From positions 16,052-80,051 of the forward strand of contig CAZMBP010000074.1 of assembly GCA_964564545.1 (NCBI GenBank): a stretch of 64,000 nt of DNA. The letters are read 5' to 3'. Shown piece by piece: positions 18,048-26,867 of the stretch. The notes beneath the pieces were generated by a model. The model saw nothing but the letters and a program-made list of their open reading frames with translations. It did no database searches and was not told the origin of the DNA. The position numbers were made by a program, and so were the translations under genes. The stretch comes from CAJQQY01 sp964564545 (lineage in GTDB: Bacteria > Bacteroidota > Bacteroidia > Chitinophagales > Saprospiraceae). How positions within the stretch are numbered: the stretch's first letter is position 1; each line of letters begins with the position of its first letter.

Positions 18048-19091
18048 TTAGGACTCCCCTACTTGATGAGCCATCTTTTGGATAGCTTCTACAATATTAT
18101 CAATGGAATCTGGGTAGTCCACATATTTCATATTATTTTGGTCTTTTCCCCAAATACTTATAGTTACTACTTTTTTGCGAGAGCCATAAGCTACAGCAAG
18201 ACGCAATGGAATTGGTGTAGGTTTATTTGCTTTTCTTTTTTGACAAATCGCGTCTTCACAATCGTACATTCGGTCGATTTCAAAAAATTTTTGAGTGATA
18301 ATAAATTCTGCAAATGCTTCTAACTCTTCTCTCGCAATAGTCTTTTTTGTTACCATTAAACCTTTGTTCACACTCTTAAATTCCTTAATCAATCGGCCTG
18401 AACTTTTGATATGAATATAATCTCGCAATACTGGATCAATTCCTCCATAAAATCCTCCACCAATCAGCTCTATGCTGATGTATATTTCTTTTTCTTTTGG
18501 TTCATCTTTTTTCTTTCGCCACCTTCTTTTCTTTTTCTTCTTCTTTTTCTTTTTTCCAAAAGTCCACCATTGATTTCGAGTTTTTTTAGGATCAAGTTCT
18601 TCCACTAAAATGTCTGGAAGTTCATTGATTGGCTTAATAAAAGGAGCATCCTTTGTTTCCACTCTGACAAAGTGATATTGGTAAGTTCCTTTACTATTTG
18701 GTTGTTCAAATTCTAAGACTAAAACATTTTTAGTAATCTGAGCAATCTCAAATTTTTTGATATGCTTAAAACTATAAAACAAATCACTTCCATTCAGACT
18801 CCAAACACCTTTATCATATTTTCCATTCAAGAATTGGTCATAAGTATAGTCATACTTAAAATGTAAAAAGTATTCATAATCTTTTTCCGCCTTATGAAAA
18901 ATGGTATTTGATTCGAGATGAAGGGCGTAGGTATAACGCCATTTGGTTTCGATAATTTTGCGCTCATCCACTTCTGGATAACCAGTCCCCTCTTCATTAG
19001 CCTTCACTTCTACTTGCCCATTAAGTGCTGAGTAACCAAATAAAAATACTGATAAAATTAGTATCAATTTTCTCATAGAAAACTTGTTCAA
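18048..19091 (-). CDS. Exported protein of unknown function with poly-lysine tract
   Basis: The 347-residue protein has a signal peptide ending near ALNGQ; translation may begin at Met1 or at MRKL (residue 6). Residues ~45-150 are beta-rich with a lipocalin-like look (ETKWRYTYALHL... LVLEFEQ). A striking basic linker at about 180-198 runs GKKKKKKKKKRRWRKKK. The C-terminal part (~205-345) begins with IYISIELIGGGFYGGIDP and ends in a helix. No catalytic motif is recognised. The frame continues cleanly through the A-rich lysine tract, so it is not a frameshift artefact as read here, though slippage there is possible. It is a single gene. Confidence 0.7.
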   Translation of the reverse strand: MNKFSMRKLILILSVFLFGYSALNGQVEVKANEEGTGYPEVDERKIIETKWRYTYALHLESNTIFHKAEKDYEYFLHFKYDYTYDQFLNGKYDKGVWSLNGSDLFYSFKHIKKFEIAQITKNVLVLEFEQPNSKGTYQYHFVRVETKDAPFIKPINELPDILVEELDPKKTRNQWWTFGKKKKKKKKKRRWRKKKDEPKEKEIYISIELIGGGFYGGIDPVLRDYIHIKSSGRLIKEFKSVNKGLMVTKKTIAREELEAFAEFIITQKFFEIDRMYDCEDAICQKRKANKPTPIPLRLAVAYGSRKKVVTISIWGKDQNNMKYVDYPDSIDNIVEAIQKMAHQVGES

Positions 19092-19223
19092 TCGGGTTTG
19101 ACCTAAGTTAGTTTATTCTTTGAAGAATTTGTTTAATAATTAATATATATAATCCTGAGAGGATAGAATATCAAAAAAGTATTTAACCGTTTATTATTTT
19201 TTTTGATAAATTAAGGAGGGAAA

Positions 19224-19273
19224 ACATAGTACCACCCTTTTAAATATAAAAAATGGTACTATGTATTTTTTTT
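19224..19273. terminator. Terminator-like hairpin
   Basis: Perfect 11-nt arms ACATAGTACCA/TGGTACTATGT; the + side is followed by ATTTTTTTT. It lies 70 nt beyond the minus-strand porin gene and upstream of the Lys-tract gene, so it probably ends the porin transcript. The gap 19092-19343 holds nothing else clear. Confidence 0.55.
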
Positions 19274-19343
19274 CAAAAAAAACAACACTTAAATATTTGT
19301 AATATCAATTTCGTTGAATGTTTTAAAATAACATTTATAAAAA

Positions 19344-20816
19344 TTAAAATTTAAATCCAGCTGTCATTATAATCCTAGTATTTGCGACATCATTTGTAAC
19401 AAATTGCTCTTGTTCTGGATCAGATAACAAATAAGGAACATAGCCGTCTGAAACCTTAGAATATTTATAAGCAAAGTCTATATAAAAGCTTTTCTCACGA
19501 ATTCCAAAACCTAAACTATAAGCATTATTTGTAATATCACTACCTGCATAAGGTGTGCCACTTATACCATATCCAGCTCTAAATCTTAGATTTTCATGAG
19601 CATATTCTCCTCCGATTCTAACATTTACAGCTGATTTAAATGATTGGCCTACTTGTTCATTTAAGTCAATTTCATAGTCTCGGTCTATAATATTATCTCC
19701 TAAATCAAAATCAGAAACAGAGTAATCAACATACTCTACATCAGCTGTAATAAATCCTTTTCGATTAACCAAAACTGCAAAATTAGCCATCGCACGCCAA
19801 GGTGTTTTGAGTTTATAATCAAAAGTCCCTTCAGGAGAATCTTCTGTAGCTGAAGCAGTTCCTCCTCCGTCCGTATAGTCATATCGCAACTGAGTAGAAA
19901 AATTATCAGTCAATCTAAAAGAAGTTGGAGTATGAATTGATGCTCCCACTCTAAACATTTGACTTATTCGGTAGATGAATCCTAATTTTAAATTTATTCC
20001 AGTTCCAGAAGTAGAAAGGTTTTCTTGAAATAATAATTCATCAAAATAAATTACCGAACTATCGACGTCCCTTTCTTCATAAGTTTTTGTCTCGTCATAA
20101 TTAATAAATGGAACACCAACAGTTGCTCCTACCATAATTTTTTCATCAAAATTACCTCCAATTGAAAATACCAATTCACTATATGAACCTCTTGTTTCGA
20201 AAAATTGCTCTCGCTCAATTTCGTAATCAGGTGATGTCAACGGATCTTCAAAATCATTAGTATAAACATTTGGGTTAGTAGTCGAAGGATAAATAGCAGA
20301 AGCATTCTCTGCCAGAACTCCTTCAAAATCATCAAAAATATCATCATTTGCTAACTCTGTAAATCGTTGAACGATTGAACCTGAAGATTTCCCCTTGAAA
20401 ACAAAATCTTGATTAAAAGATGCCAAACGATTTAAGCCAATTCCGACATTAAAAGTTGTCCACTTAGAATACTGAGGGCGATAGTTTAAAATAATTCCAA
20501 TATTCGCCAAATTGAACTTCGCCAAACTTTCTTCTACTGGTTCATTACCTGTTCCTCGTTCTAGTAAAGAAGTAACTTTAGAATTGTAAACTCCAGGAGT
20601 AATCACAAATTCATTGGTTCGGAAAGCTGCGATTCCTGCAGGATTTGTACTCAAAACAGAATAGTCTGCCCCCAAAGCTCCAATACCACCTCCAACTCCA
20701 ACTGTTCTAGCTGTTCCTCCAACTTCCAAATTTGAATATCTCAAAGCATCCGAAATTGTTTGAGCATGAATGTTTATAGAAAATGAGATAAAAATTAATA
20801 GAATAATATTTTTCAT
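19344..20816 (-). CDS. Outer-membrane FadL/OmpP1-type channel
   Basis: The 490-residue protein has a signal peptide (…INIHAQ, about residue 19). The mature N-terminus ALRYSNLEVGGTARTVGVG and the GADYSVLSTNPAGIAAFR block are typical of the OmpP1/FadL/TodX hydrophobic-substrate transporters. Alternating amphipathic strands run to a final ITAGFKF with terminal Phe, the outer-membrane barrel signature. It probably moves hydrophobic compounds such as fatty acids across the outer membrane; the substrate is inferred from family only. It is a single gene. Confidence 0.85.
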   Translation of the reverse strand: MKNIILLIFISFSINIHAQTISDALRYSNLEVGGTARTVGVGGGIGALGADYSVLSTNPAGIAAFRTNEFVITPGVYNSKVTSLLERGTGNEPVEESLAKFNLANIGIILNYRPQYSKWTTFNVGIGLNRLASFNQDFVFKGKSSGSIVQRFTELANDDIFDDFEGVLAENASAIYPSTTNPNVYTNDFEDPLTSPDYEIEREQFFETRGSYSELVFSIGGNFDEKIMVGATVGVPFINYDETKTYEERDVDSSVIYFDELLFQENLSTSGTGINLKLGFIYRISQMFRVGASIHTPTSFRLTDNFSTQLRYDYTDGGGTASATEDSPEGTFDYKLKTPWRAMANFAVLVNRKGFITADVEYVDYSVSDFDLGDNIIDRDYEIDLNEQVGQSFKSAVNVRIGGEYAHENLRFRAGYGISGTPYAGSDITNNAYSLGFGIREKSFYIDFAYKYSKVSDGYVPYLLSDPEQEQFVTNDVANTRIIMTAGFKF

Positions 20817-20945
20817 TGAGTTTGCTTTTTTTGATTTGGAAAATAGAATAACCTCTCATCTTTAGTTTTGATGATTTTTCGTAAAATTAAAATAAAGTTT
20901 TTGAAATAAAGATGATTTAGGTTAGTCAGTTTAGGGCAAAGAAAT

Positions 20946-20972
20946 GGGTGAATTTTTTTACAAAACTCACCC
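20946..20972. terminator. Weak terminator-like hairpin
   Basis: GGGTGA...TCACCC with an A/T-rich loop, 40 nt beyond the Arg/Ser-rich protein gene; T-tail is poor on the minus strand. Confidence 0.35.
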
Positions 20973-21013
20973 AATCTTTTTATTCTAAAGTATTTTTTTA
21001 AATACTATATTAC

Positions 21014-22177
21014 TTAGTTTTTTCTTCTTTTAGAAGAGCTGCTTGAAGATTTAGAGCTACTTCTTGATCTGCTACTTCTTGCTCCACTACTTCGCGAAGA
21101 ACTTCTTGAAGAGCTTCGTGCATTACTACTTCGTGATCTTGAACTACTACTTCTAGCACTACTACTTCGCGATGATCGAGAAGAACCTCTAGCACTACTT
21201 CGTGATGAGCTTCTTGAACTTCTTCGTGTCTCAGATCTTCTTGGATTAGTGCTTCTTCTAGTTTCTGAATTTCTTCTTGAAGATGATCTCGTTGCATTTC
21301 TTCTAGTTGGACTAGAGCTTCGCGTAACTTCTCTTCGAGTATTTGATCTTGGAGTTGCAGTTCTAGTTCGAGTTGCTGCACGAGTTGCTTTCGTTGAAGT
21401 TCCTCCTGATTTAGTTCGAACTCGAGTTGTTGCTATATTATTTGACGGATTAGATTTTGTGAAAAACTGTTGTCTCGTCGTGTTACCTCCAGATGCTCTT
21501 GTACTACCTCCTCTACGAGAACCATAATAAGTATTGGTTACATTCGGAGTATTTGCATTTTGAATATTATTGGAAGCAAATCCATTCCCTCCCCAATATG
21601 ATGGAGGACAATATGCATTATTATAGTAACTGTTATATGGACTATTGAATCCACCTCCGAAACCACCTCCATAAGAATATGGGCTGTAGCCGCCGTAGAA
21701 GTTAGGATTGTAAAATCCATTGTTATTCCAACGGTTCCATCTATTATATCTGTTCCAACGGTTGTATCTATTCCAACGGTTGTATCCGAATCCATTTCCT
21801 ACGCTTACGTAGATTGATGGTCTAGAGAAAAAAGGATCATAATAAGGATTGAAAGGGTCATATGAATATGCATCTACAAATACAGGATCATAATATCCAA
21901 ATCCTCGATTAGGTCGATTAAATCTACGAATACGACTTGAGTAGTAATATCCACTTCTTCGATCTTCGTCATAGTAATCATCATTATAATTATCTTCAGT
22001 ATACTCTTCATAATCATCGTACTCATCATAATCATCGTCAGATGAACTTGAAGTAGCATAATAATCACTATCTGTATCTGGGTTATAGTAGATATCGTCG
22101 TACTGTGCAAATGACGTTGCAACTATCCCAAAAAGGAAAACAACGGTGAGATAAAGGGAAAATTTATTAGATTTCAT
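21014..22177 (-). CDS. Exported low-complexity protein: acidic Tyr/Asp region, NRWNRY repeats, Arg/Ser-rich tail
   Basis: The 387-residue protein has a signal peptide (…ATSFAQ, about residue 25). An acidic Asp/Tyr-rich region (~26-75) is followed by an aromatic Gly/Asn/Tyr region with tandem NRWNRY units near residue 132. The last ~150 residues consist largely of Arg, Ser and Thr, ending SSSSSSKRRKN. No globular domain is seen. Opposite charges at the two ends suggest a self-assembling or matrix/polyanion-binding envelope protein; this is inference. Overlapping Leu/Glu- and Ile/Met-rich frames arise from the same repetitive DNA and are not genes. It is divergent from proS. Confidence 0.8.
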   Translation of the reverse strand: MKSNKFSLYLTVVFLFGIVATSFAQYDDIYYNPDTDSDYYATSSSSDDDYDEYDDYEEYTEDNYNDDYYDEDRRSGYYYSSRIRRFNRPNRGFGYYDPVFVDAYSYDPFNPYYDPFFSRPSIYVSVGNGFGYNRWNRYNRWNRYNRWNRWNNNGFYNPNFYGGYSPYSYGGGFGGGFNSPYNSYYNNAYCPPSYWGGNGFASNNIQNANTPNVTNTYYGSRRGGSTRASGGNTTRQQFFTKSNPSNNIATTRVRTKSGGTSTKATRAATRTRTATPRSNTRREVTRSSSPTRRNATRSSSRRNSETRRSTNPRRSETRRSSRSSSRSSARGSSRSSRSSSARSSSSRSRSSNARSSSRSSSRSSGARSSRSRSSSKSSSSSSKRRKN

Positions 22178-22515
22178 ATTGTAAAAATTTTTAAGATTGT
22201 AATTACCGAAACTCTCTTACAAGTTCAAGCGTAATTTATTACTTTTGTGCCTCTTTTTTAGTTAAAACAGTATTAAAGTTGAATTAGTTGAGTGTTAAAA
22301 CTGTTAAAATCGGTGTTAACATTCATTCATTAAGACGAAATGGTCGATTTCTCGTCACTTTACAAATTCATTTAACTTTTATTTAATATAAAAAAAATGA
22401 GTTTCAGTACAGCTATTTTTAGATATATGTTCTTTTACCAAAAAAGTAAACTCCTTTTCTAAAATAAACATTTTTAAACTGAAACTCAAATACTCATAAA
22501 TACATATAATTTATC
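22178..22515. other. Divergent intergenic region with inverted repeat upstream of proS
   Basis: No gene is seen. A perfect 11-nt inverted repeat, TGAGTTTCAGT (22398-22408) and ACTGAAACTCA (22478-22488), encloses 69 nt and ends 28 nt before the proS start. A TACTTTTG box at 22240-22247 matches the -7 consensus on the + strand without a clear -33 partner. Confidence 0.5.
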
Positions 22516-23982
22516 ATGGCAAAAGAAATTACAAGTAGAGAAGAAGATTATTCCCAATGGTATTTGGACATTGTTAAAAAAGCCAATTTGGCTCAAAATT
22601 CAGCTGTTCGAGGATGTATGGTTATCAAACCTTACGGATTTAGTATTTGGGAAAAAATGCAAGGTCAGTTGGACAAAATGTTCAAAGAAACTGGTCATCA
22701 AAATGCATACTTTCCGATTTTTATTCCAAAAAGTTTTTTGAGTAAGGAAGCTCAACACGTTGATGGTTTTGCAAAAGAATGTGCAGTTGTAACTCATCAT
22801 AGATTGATGAATGATCCAGATGGAAATGGTGTGGTAGTTGATCCAGCGGCAAAGTTGGAAGAAGAGTTAATTGTTAGACCAACTTCTGAAACGATCATCT
22901 GGAATACTTATCGAGATTGGATTAACTCTTATCGAGATTTGCCATTATTAATTAATCAATGGGCTAATGTAGTTCGTTGGGAAATGAGAACTCGTTTGTT
23001 TTTACGAACAGCTGAGTTCCTTTGGCAAGAAGGTCATACTGCTCACGCAACAAAAGCAGAAGCAGTTGAAGAGACAAAATTAATGCAAGAAGTTTATGCA
23101 AAGTTTGCAGAAGAATATATGGCGGTGCCAGTCATTCGAGGTTTCAAATCTGAAAATGAAAGATTTGCAGGTGCAGAAGATACTTTTACTATCGAAGCTT
23201 TGATGCAAGATGGAAAAGCTTTGCAAGCAGGAACTTCTCACTTTTTAGGTCAAAACTTTGCGAAAGCATTTGATGTAAAATTCTTGAATGAGAATCAAAA
23301 AGAAGAATACGTTTGGGCAACTTCTTGGGGAGTGAGTACTCGATTGATGGGAGCCTTGATTATGACGCATTCTGATGATGAAGGTTTGGTCGTTCCTCCA
23401 AGATTGGCTTCGACTCAAGTGGTGATCGTTCCAATTCCAAAGCCAAATGAAGAGATCGATGCTGCAGTTGAAAAAATCACAGCAGAACTCAAGGCTAAAG
23501 GAATTACTGTGAAATATGACAAGGACAAAAAGAAACGTCCGGGTTTCAAATTCGCAGAGCACGAAATGCATGGAATTCCTGTTCGATTAGGTATTGGAAA
23601 GAGAGATTTGGAAAAAGGAGTGGTCGAAGTTGCTCGAAGAGATACTAAAGAAAAATCTTCACAACCTCTGGAAGGCATTGCAGAATACGTTGAACAATTA
23701 TTGGAAGACATCCAAAATAATCTTTATCAACGTGCTTTGGACTTCCGAGCTGAGCATACTTCGAAAGCTGATACCATGGAGGAGTTCAAAGAGATTTTGG
23801 AAAATAAAGGTGGATTCATTTATGCGCATTGGGATGGAACTGTGGAGACGGAAAAGAAAATTAAAGAATTGACCAAAGCAACTATTCGTTGTATTCCAAA
23901 TGATTGGGAAGAGGAAGAAGGCAAATGTATTTTGACTGGAAAACCTTCTAATCGACGAGTGGTTTTCGCAAAAGCATATTAA
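22516..23982 (+). CDS. proS: Prolyl-tRNA synthetase, short archaeal/eukaryal type
   Basis: The enzyme charges tRNA-Pro with proline (class II aaRS, cytoplasm). The 488-residue length and absence of the large bacterial editing insert place it in the archaeal/eukaryal-like group common in Bacteroidota. Visible parts are the start ITSREEDYSQWYLDIVKKA, motif 2 around RWEMRTRLFLRTAEFLWQEGHTAH, motif 3 around GVSTRLMGALIMTHSDDEGL, an anticodon-binding domain (VVIVPIPK...), and the C-terminal zinc/extension domain ending KRVVFAKAY-like in AKAY. Single gene followed by a terminator. Confidence 0.96.
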   Translation: MAKEITSREEDYSQWYLDIVKKANLAQNSAVRGCMVIKPYGFSIWEKMQGQLDKMFKETGHQNAYFPIFIPKSFLSKEAQHVDGFAKECAVVTHHRLMNDPDGNGVVVDPAAKLEEELIVRPTSETIIWNTYRDWINSYRDLPLLINQWANVVRWEMRTRLFLRTAEFLWQEGHTAHATKAEAVEETKLMQEVYAKFAEEYMAVPVIRGFKSENERFAGAEDTFTIEALMQDGKALQAGTSHFLGQNFAKAFDVKFLNENQKEEYVWATSWGVSTRLMGALIMTHSDDEGLVVPPRLASTQVVIVPIPKPNEEIDAAVEKITAELKAKGITVKYDKDKKKRPGFKFAEHEMHGIPVRLGIGKRDLEKGVVEVARRDTKEKSSQPLEGIAEYVEQLLEDIQNNLYQRALDFRAEHTSKADTMEEFKEILENKGGFIYAHWDGTVETEKKIKELTKATIRCIPNDWEEEEGKCILTGKPSNRRVVFAKAY

Positions 23983-24013
23983 CCCCTGTCCCCTAAAGGG
24001 GAACGTAAAATAT

Positions 24014-24050
24014 AAAACCTGTTGTGAATAGTTTCGCGACAGGTTTTTTT
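24014..24050 (+). terminator. proS terminator
   Basis: AAAACCTGT...ACAGGTTTTTTT hairpin with T-run, 32 nt after the stop. A smaller CCCCTAAAGGGG palindrome lies at 23990-24001. Confidence 0.8.
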
Positions 24051-24087
24051 ATTGGGATTTGGTAGATTTGTTTTTGAAATAATAATA

Positions 24088-24156
24088 CACCATAGATTAT
24101 GCAGATTTTCACAGATGTTCAATAGTTATCTGTGAAAATTCGTATAATCTGTGGTG
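24088..24156. repeat. Inverted repeat with CGAATTTTCAC core
   Basis: Arms 24088-24116 and 24128-24156 match at 25 of 29 positions around an 11-nt loop; each resembles CACAGATTATACGAATTTTC. It ends 14 nt before the decarboxylase start at 24171. The core CGAATTTTCAC recurs in the repeat at 59816-60027. Confidence 0.7.
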
Positions 24157-24170
24157 AAAAAAAATAAAAA

Positions 24171-25592
24171 ATGAGCAAACTCCAAAAAGCATTCAACCCT
24201 TCTGATTTTAGAAAAAATGGCCATCAATTAATTGATACCATTGCTAATTATTTAGAGGAAGTAAATCATGGAAAAATGCCCGTCATGGATTGGCGACCAC
24301 CAGAAGAAGCACTCGAAGATTGGAAACAACATTTAACTTCGAATTCGTCCCATGAGGATTTTTACAAAAAAATAATCAAGCATTCCATGCACTTACATCA
24401 TCCAAAATACATGGGTCATCAAGTCTCTCCCCCCATTCCCGATGCAATACTCAGCGGCATCTTAGTGAGTGCACTAAAGAATGGTTCTGGTCTTTACGAG
24501 ATGTCTCCACTTTCTGCTCCGATGGAAAAAATTGTAATGGACTTTTTCTCCAAATATATTGGCTATGAAAAAGAGGCAAGTGGTTTTTTAACCTCAGGAG
24601 GAACGTTGGCAAATTTGACTGCACTTCTGACTGCACGACAAGTGAAGGGATTTGGAGATATTTGGAATGAAGGAAATCCTGAGGGAAAACAGTTAGCAAT
24701 TATGGTTTCTGAAGAAGCTCATTATTGTGTGGATCGAGCGGTTCGGATTATGGGTTTAGGTGAAGCAGGAATTGTTAAGATTCCTACGAATAAAAAATTT
24801 CAAGCTGATATTTCTCAATTAGAAAAAACATATAACAATGCAATTGCGGAAGGGAAAACTATTTTTGCTATCGTTGGAAATGCTTGTTCAACTTCAGTTG
24901 GAGCTTACGATGATTTAGAAGCATTCGGAGCATTTGCACAAAAACATAATCTTTGGTTTCATGCAGATGGAGCACATGGTGGCGCAGCTATTTTTTCCAA
25001 AAAATATAAATCATTAGTCAAAGGAATTGAGCTCGCAGATTCGGTAATTATTGATGGTCATAAGATGATGATTACTGCTGGTTTGATTACTGCTTTGATT
25101 TATAAAAATGGAAAAAATAGTTATCGAACCTTTCACCAAAAGGCACATTACCTTTGGGAGAATTCAGAAGAAGAATGGTTTAATTTAACCAAGCGCACTT
25201 TTGAATGCACCAAGTTTAATTCTGTTTTGGAAATTTATTCTTTGATCAAAAATTATGGTGTTGAGATTTTTGATGAATATATAACTTACACTTATGATTT
25301 GGCAAGAGGGTTTGCAAAGTTGCTTCGAGAAAATCCTGATTTTGAAATTGCTCACGAACCAGAATCAAATATTTTATGTTTTCGGGTTTTCAAAAAAGGA
25401 AAGAGTAAAAATGAAATTAACGAACTAAATTCAAAAATCCGAAAGCAACTTCTGCATGATGGGAAATTTTATATCGTGCAAACTATGTTGAAGGATTCCA
25501 TTTATTTACGAGTCTCTTTAATGAATTCGTTATCGACAATTGAAATGTTAGGAGAGTTAGTGGAGGAAATTTCAAGGCTAAAAAATAATTGA
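24171..25592 (+). CDS. PLP-dependent group II amino-acid decarboxylase
   Basis: The 473-residue protein belongs to the group II decarboxylase family (aromatic amino acid, glutamate, diaminobutyrate or aspartate decarboxylases). Evidence: HHPKYMGHQVSPP near the N-terminus, GFLTSGGTLANLTAL, the cofactor Asp in WFHADGAHGG, and the Schiff-base Lys298 in IDGHKMM. The substrate cannot be fixed from sequence. It lies close to a second decarboxylase (26868) but is clearly divergent from it and convergent with the Lrp gene (19 nt gap). A hairpin repeat immediately upstream may affect its expression. Confidence 0.88.
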   Translation: MSKLQKAFNPSDFRKNGHQLIDTIANYLEEVNHGKMPVMDWRPPEEALEDWKQHLTSNSSHEDFYKKIIKHSMHLHHPKYMGHQVSPPIPDAILSGILVSALKNGSGLYEMSPLSAPMEKIVMDFFSKYIGYEKEASGFLTSGGTLANLTALLTARQVKGFGDIWNEGNPEGKQLAIMVSEEAHYCVDRAVRIMGLGEAGIVKIPTNKKFQADISQLEKTYNNAIAEGKTIFAIVGNACSTSVGAYDDLEAFGAFAQKHNLWFHADGAHGGAAIFSKKYKSLVKGIELADSVIIDGHKMMITAGLITALIYKNGKNSYRTFHQKAHYLWENSEEEWFNLTKRTFECTKFNSVLEIYSLIKNYGVEIFDEYITYTYDLARGFAKLLRENPDFEIAHEPESNILCFRVFKKGKSKNEINELNSKIRKQLLHDGKFYIVQTMLKDSIYLRVSLMNSLSTIEMLGELVEEISRLKNN

Positions 25593-25611
25593 TATCTAGT
25601 TTTTAATATTT

Positions 25612-26064
25612 CTACAAGGACACCTTCGTTGAATATTTTATTTCTTCCAAAACAATTTGACTATCAATATCACTTATATTTCGGATAGCTGTTACTTCAT
25701 TAACTAAAAAATCTCTATAGTCCTTAATATTCCCAAATCTTACTTTTGCCAAAAAATCAAAGCTTCCTGATGTATGATAAAATTCAGAAACTTCATCTAG
25801 CGACTCCATACTTTCTACAAACTTATCTCGCGCTTCTTTATGATGGTCTTTGATCGTAATATTCATAAAAACAATGATATTCTTATTCAGTAAGTCGGTA
25901 TTAAGTAAAGCAACGTATTGTTTAATATATCCTGCTTTTTCCAATTTCTTGATTCGCTCATAAACTGGGGTAGTCGTCAACGATAACTCCTTTGCCATCT
26001 CCTTAGCTGTTCTGCCAGAATTGGTTTGAAGCATATCAAGAATTTTCAGGTCTATCTCGTTCAT
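25612..26064 (-). CDS. Lrp/AsnC-family transcriptional regulator
   Basis: The 150-residue protein has an N-terminal winged HTH (about 1-52: LKILDMLQTNSGRTAKEMA ... VYERIKKLEKAGYIKQY) and a C-terminal RAM ligand-binding domain (about 65-145) with the GSFDFLAKV turn. Such proteins sense amino acids and often control adjacent metabolic genes. The motif TACTTAAAACGGT, 17 nt upstream of this start, recurs inverted between the cysteine dioxygenase and the decarboxylase genes, so it probably controls that locus and itself. The effector (cysteine or a product) is inference. Confidence 0.93.
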   Translation of the reverse strand: MNEIDLKILDMLQTNSGRTAKEMAKELSLTTTPVYERIKKLEKAGYIKQYVALLNTDLLNKNIIVFMNITIKDHHKEARDKFVESMESLDEVSEFYHTSGSFDFLAKVRFGNIKDYRDFLVNEVTAIRNISDIDSQIVLEEIKYSTKVSL

Positions 26065-26080
26065 TTGCAGTAAAATATTC

Positions 26081-26093
26081 TACTTAAAACGGT
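26081..26093. promoter_or_regulatory. Candidate operator shared with the cysteine dioxygenase region (copy 1)
   Basis: TACTTAAAACGGT lies 17-29 nt upstream of the Lrp-family gene. The exact 13-nt sequence recurs in reverse at 26730-26742. Lrp binding is an inference. Confidence 0.45.
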
Positions 26094-26172
26094 AAATCTA
26101 TAAAAAATTCAAATAAAAATAGATAAGGCTAGACAAAATATTCTGCAACTAATCTGTTTGTATTTTCATTGA

Positions 26173-26709
26173 TTAGGAAACTGAACTTTCTACCTCGTTT
26201 CCTTTAAAAGTATGATAAAACATTTCTTTCATTTCGAAGCAATCTTTCTTATTATTGAATACTTTACAAGAGTCAATCGGAGAAGCATAAATGTGAAGTG
26301 TCATAGCTTGTTGTGCAGAAGTATTTTCTATAGTATGATATCCCATTTGATCATTCATGTAAGTTAATTTCCCTGGAGTTAATATCATTCGATTAGTTTC
26401 TTTTAGTGTACCAGCTTGTTCTTCGAGTCGAACTTCTTCCACCGTTCCTTGCACTTGATATACCCAACAATCTTCTCCACCATGACCATGTATAGGTGTC
26501 TTGGCTCCTATGTCCCAACACAAAAGAATGACCTCATACTTTTCTGTCCGCGCCAAACAATTTCTAGTATAACATTGTTTTGACCAAGTAGCATAAGAAA
26601 TTAATTCATGACCTGGGATCTTAACTTTCTTCATGATTCTAGCATGCTCGAAAGGCTCGGCATTATCTAAGCTTTCAGCTAATTGTTCAATAGTTATAAT
26701 GTGATTCAT
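26173..26709 (-). CDS. Cysteine dioxygenase, type I
   Basis: The 178-residue cupin oxidises cysteine to cysteine sulfinate with O2 and Fe(II). Iron ligands are His74 and His76 in TPIHGHGGEDC and His125 in MGYHTIENTS. Cys81 (7 residues after the first His) and Tyr141 (HIYASPIDSC) occupy the positions of the Cys-Tyr cofactor pair known from mammalian enzymes. It is divergent from a cysteine-sulfinate decarboxylase-like gene (158-nt gap), which would take the product to hypotaurine. A 13-nt motif shared with the Lrp gene lies 21 nt upstream of the start. Confidence 0.92.
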   Translation of the reverse strand: MNHIITIEQLAESLDNAEPFEHARIMKKVKIPGHELISYATWSKQCYTRNCLARTEKYEVILLCWDIGAKTPIHGHGGEDCWVYQVQGTVEEVRLEEQAGTLKETNRMILTPGKLTYMNDQMGYHTIENTSAQQAMTLHIYASPIDSCKVFNNKKDCFEMKEMFYHTFKGNEVESSVS

Positions 26710-26729
26710 GATTAATACTTTTTAATAAA

Positions 26730-26742
26730 ACCGTTTTAAGTA
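26730..26742. promoter_or_regulatory. Candidate operator shared with the Lrp gene (copy 2)
   Basis: ACCGTTTTAAGTA, the exact complement of the motif at 26081-26093, sits 21-33 nt upstream of the cysteine dioxygenase start, in the divergent promoter region. Confidence 0.45.
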
Positions 26743-26769
26743 AGTTTTACAATTTGCTAAAAATACCTA

Positions 26770-26795
26770 AAAAGTAGATATTTTTTCTACTTTTG
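26770..26795 (+). promoter_or_regulatory. Candidate promoter with palindrome for the decarboxylase gene
   Basis: TACTTTTG (26788-26795) matches the -7 consensus and overlaps the right half of a palindrome, AAAAGTAGA (26770-26778) / TCTACTTTT (26786-26794). No -33 box is visible at the normal distance. Confidence 0.4.
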
Positions 26796-26867
26796 TATGA
26801 ATTTAACGATACAATAATTGATTTTTACTAAAAATAGGCGCTTTCAAAGTGTTTTAAACTTTTCATA

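Noticed and set aside
18500..18570. Frameshift suspected at the poly-lysine tract
   Set aside because: The frame reads on for 150 residues of protein-like sequence on the far side, so no frameshift is needed.
21010..21381. A minus-strand 123-residue frame rich in Glu, Leu and Val overlapping the Arg/Ser-rich protein gene
   Set aside because: It is the frame-shifted reading of the same repetitive CGA/AGT-rich DNA; it has no signal, no start context and the longer frame has a proper signal peptide.
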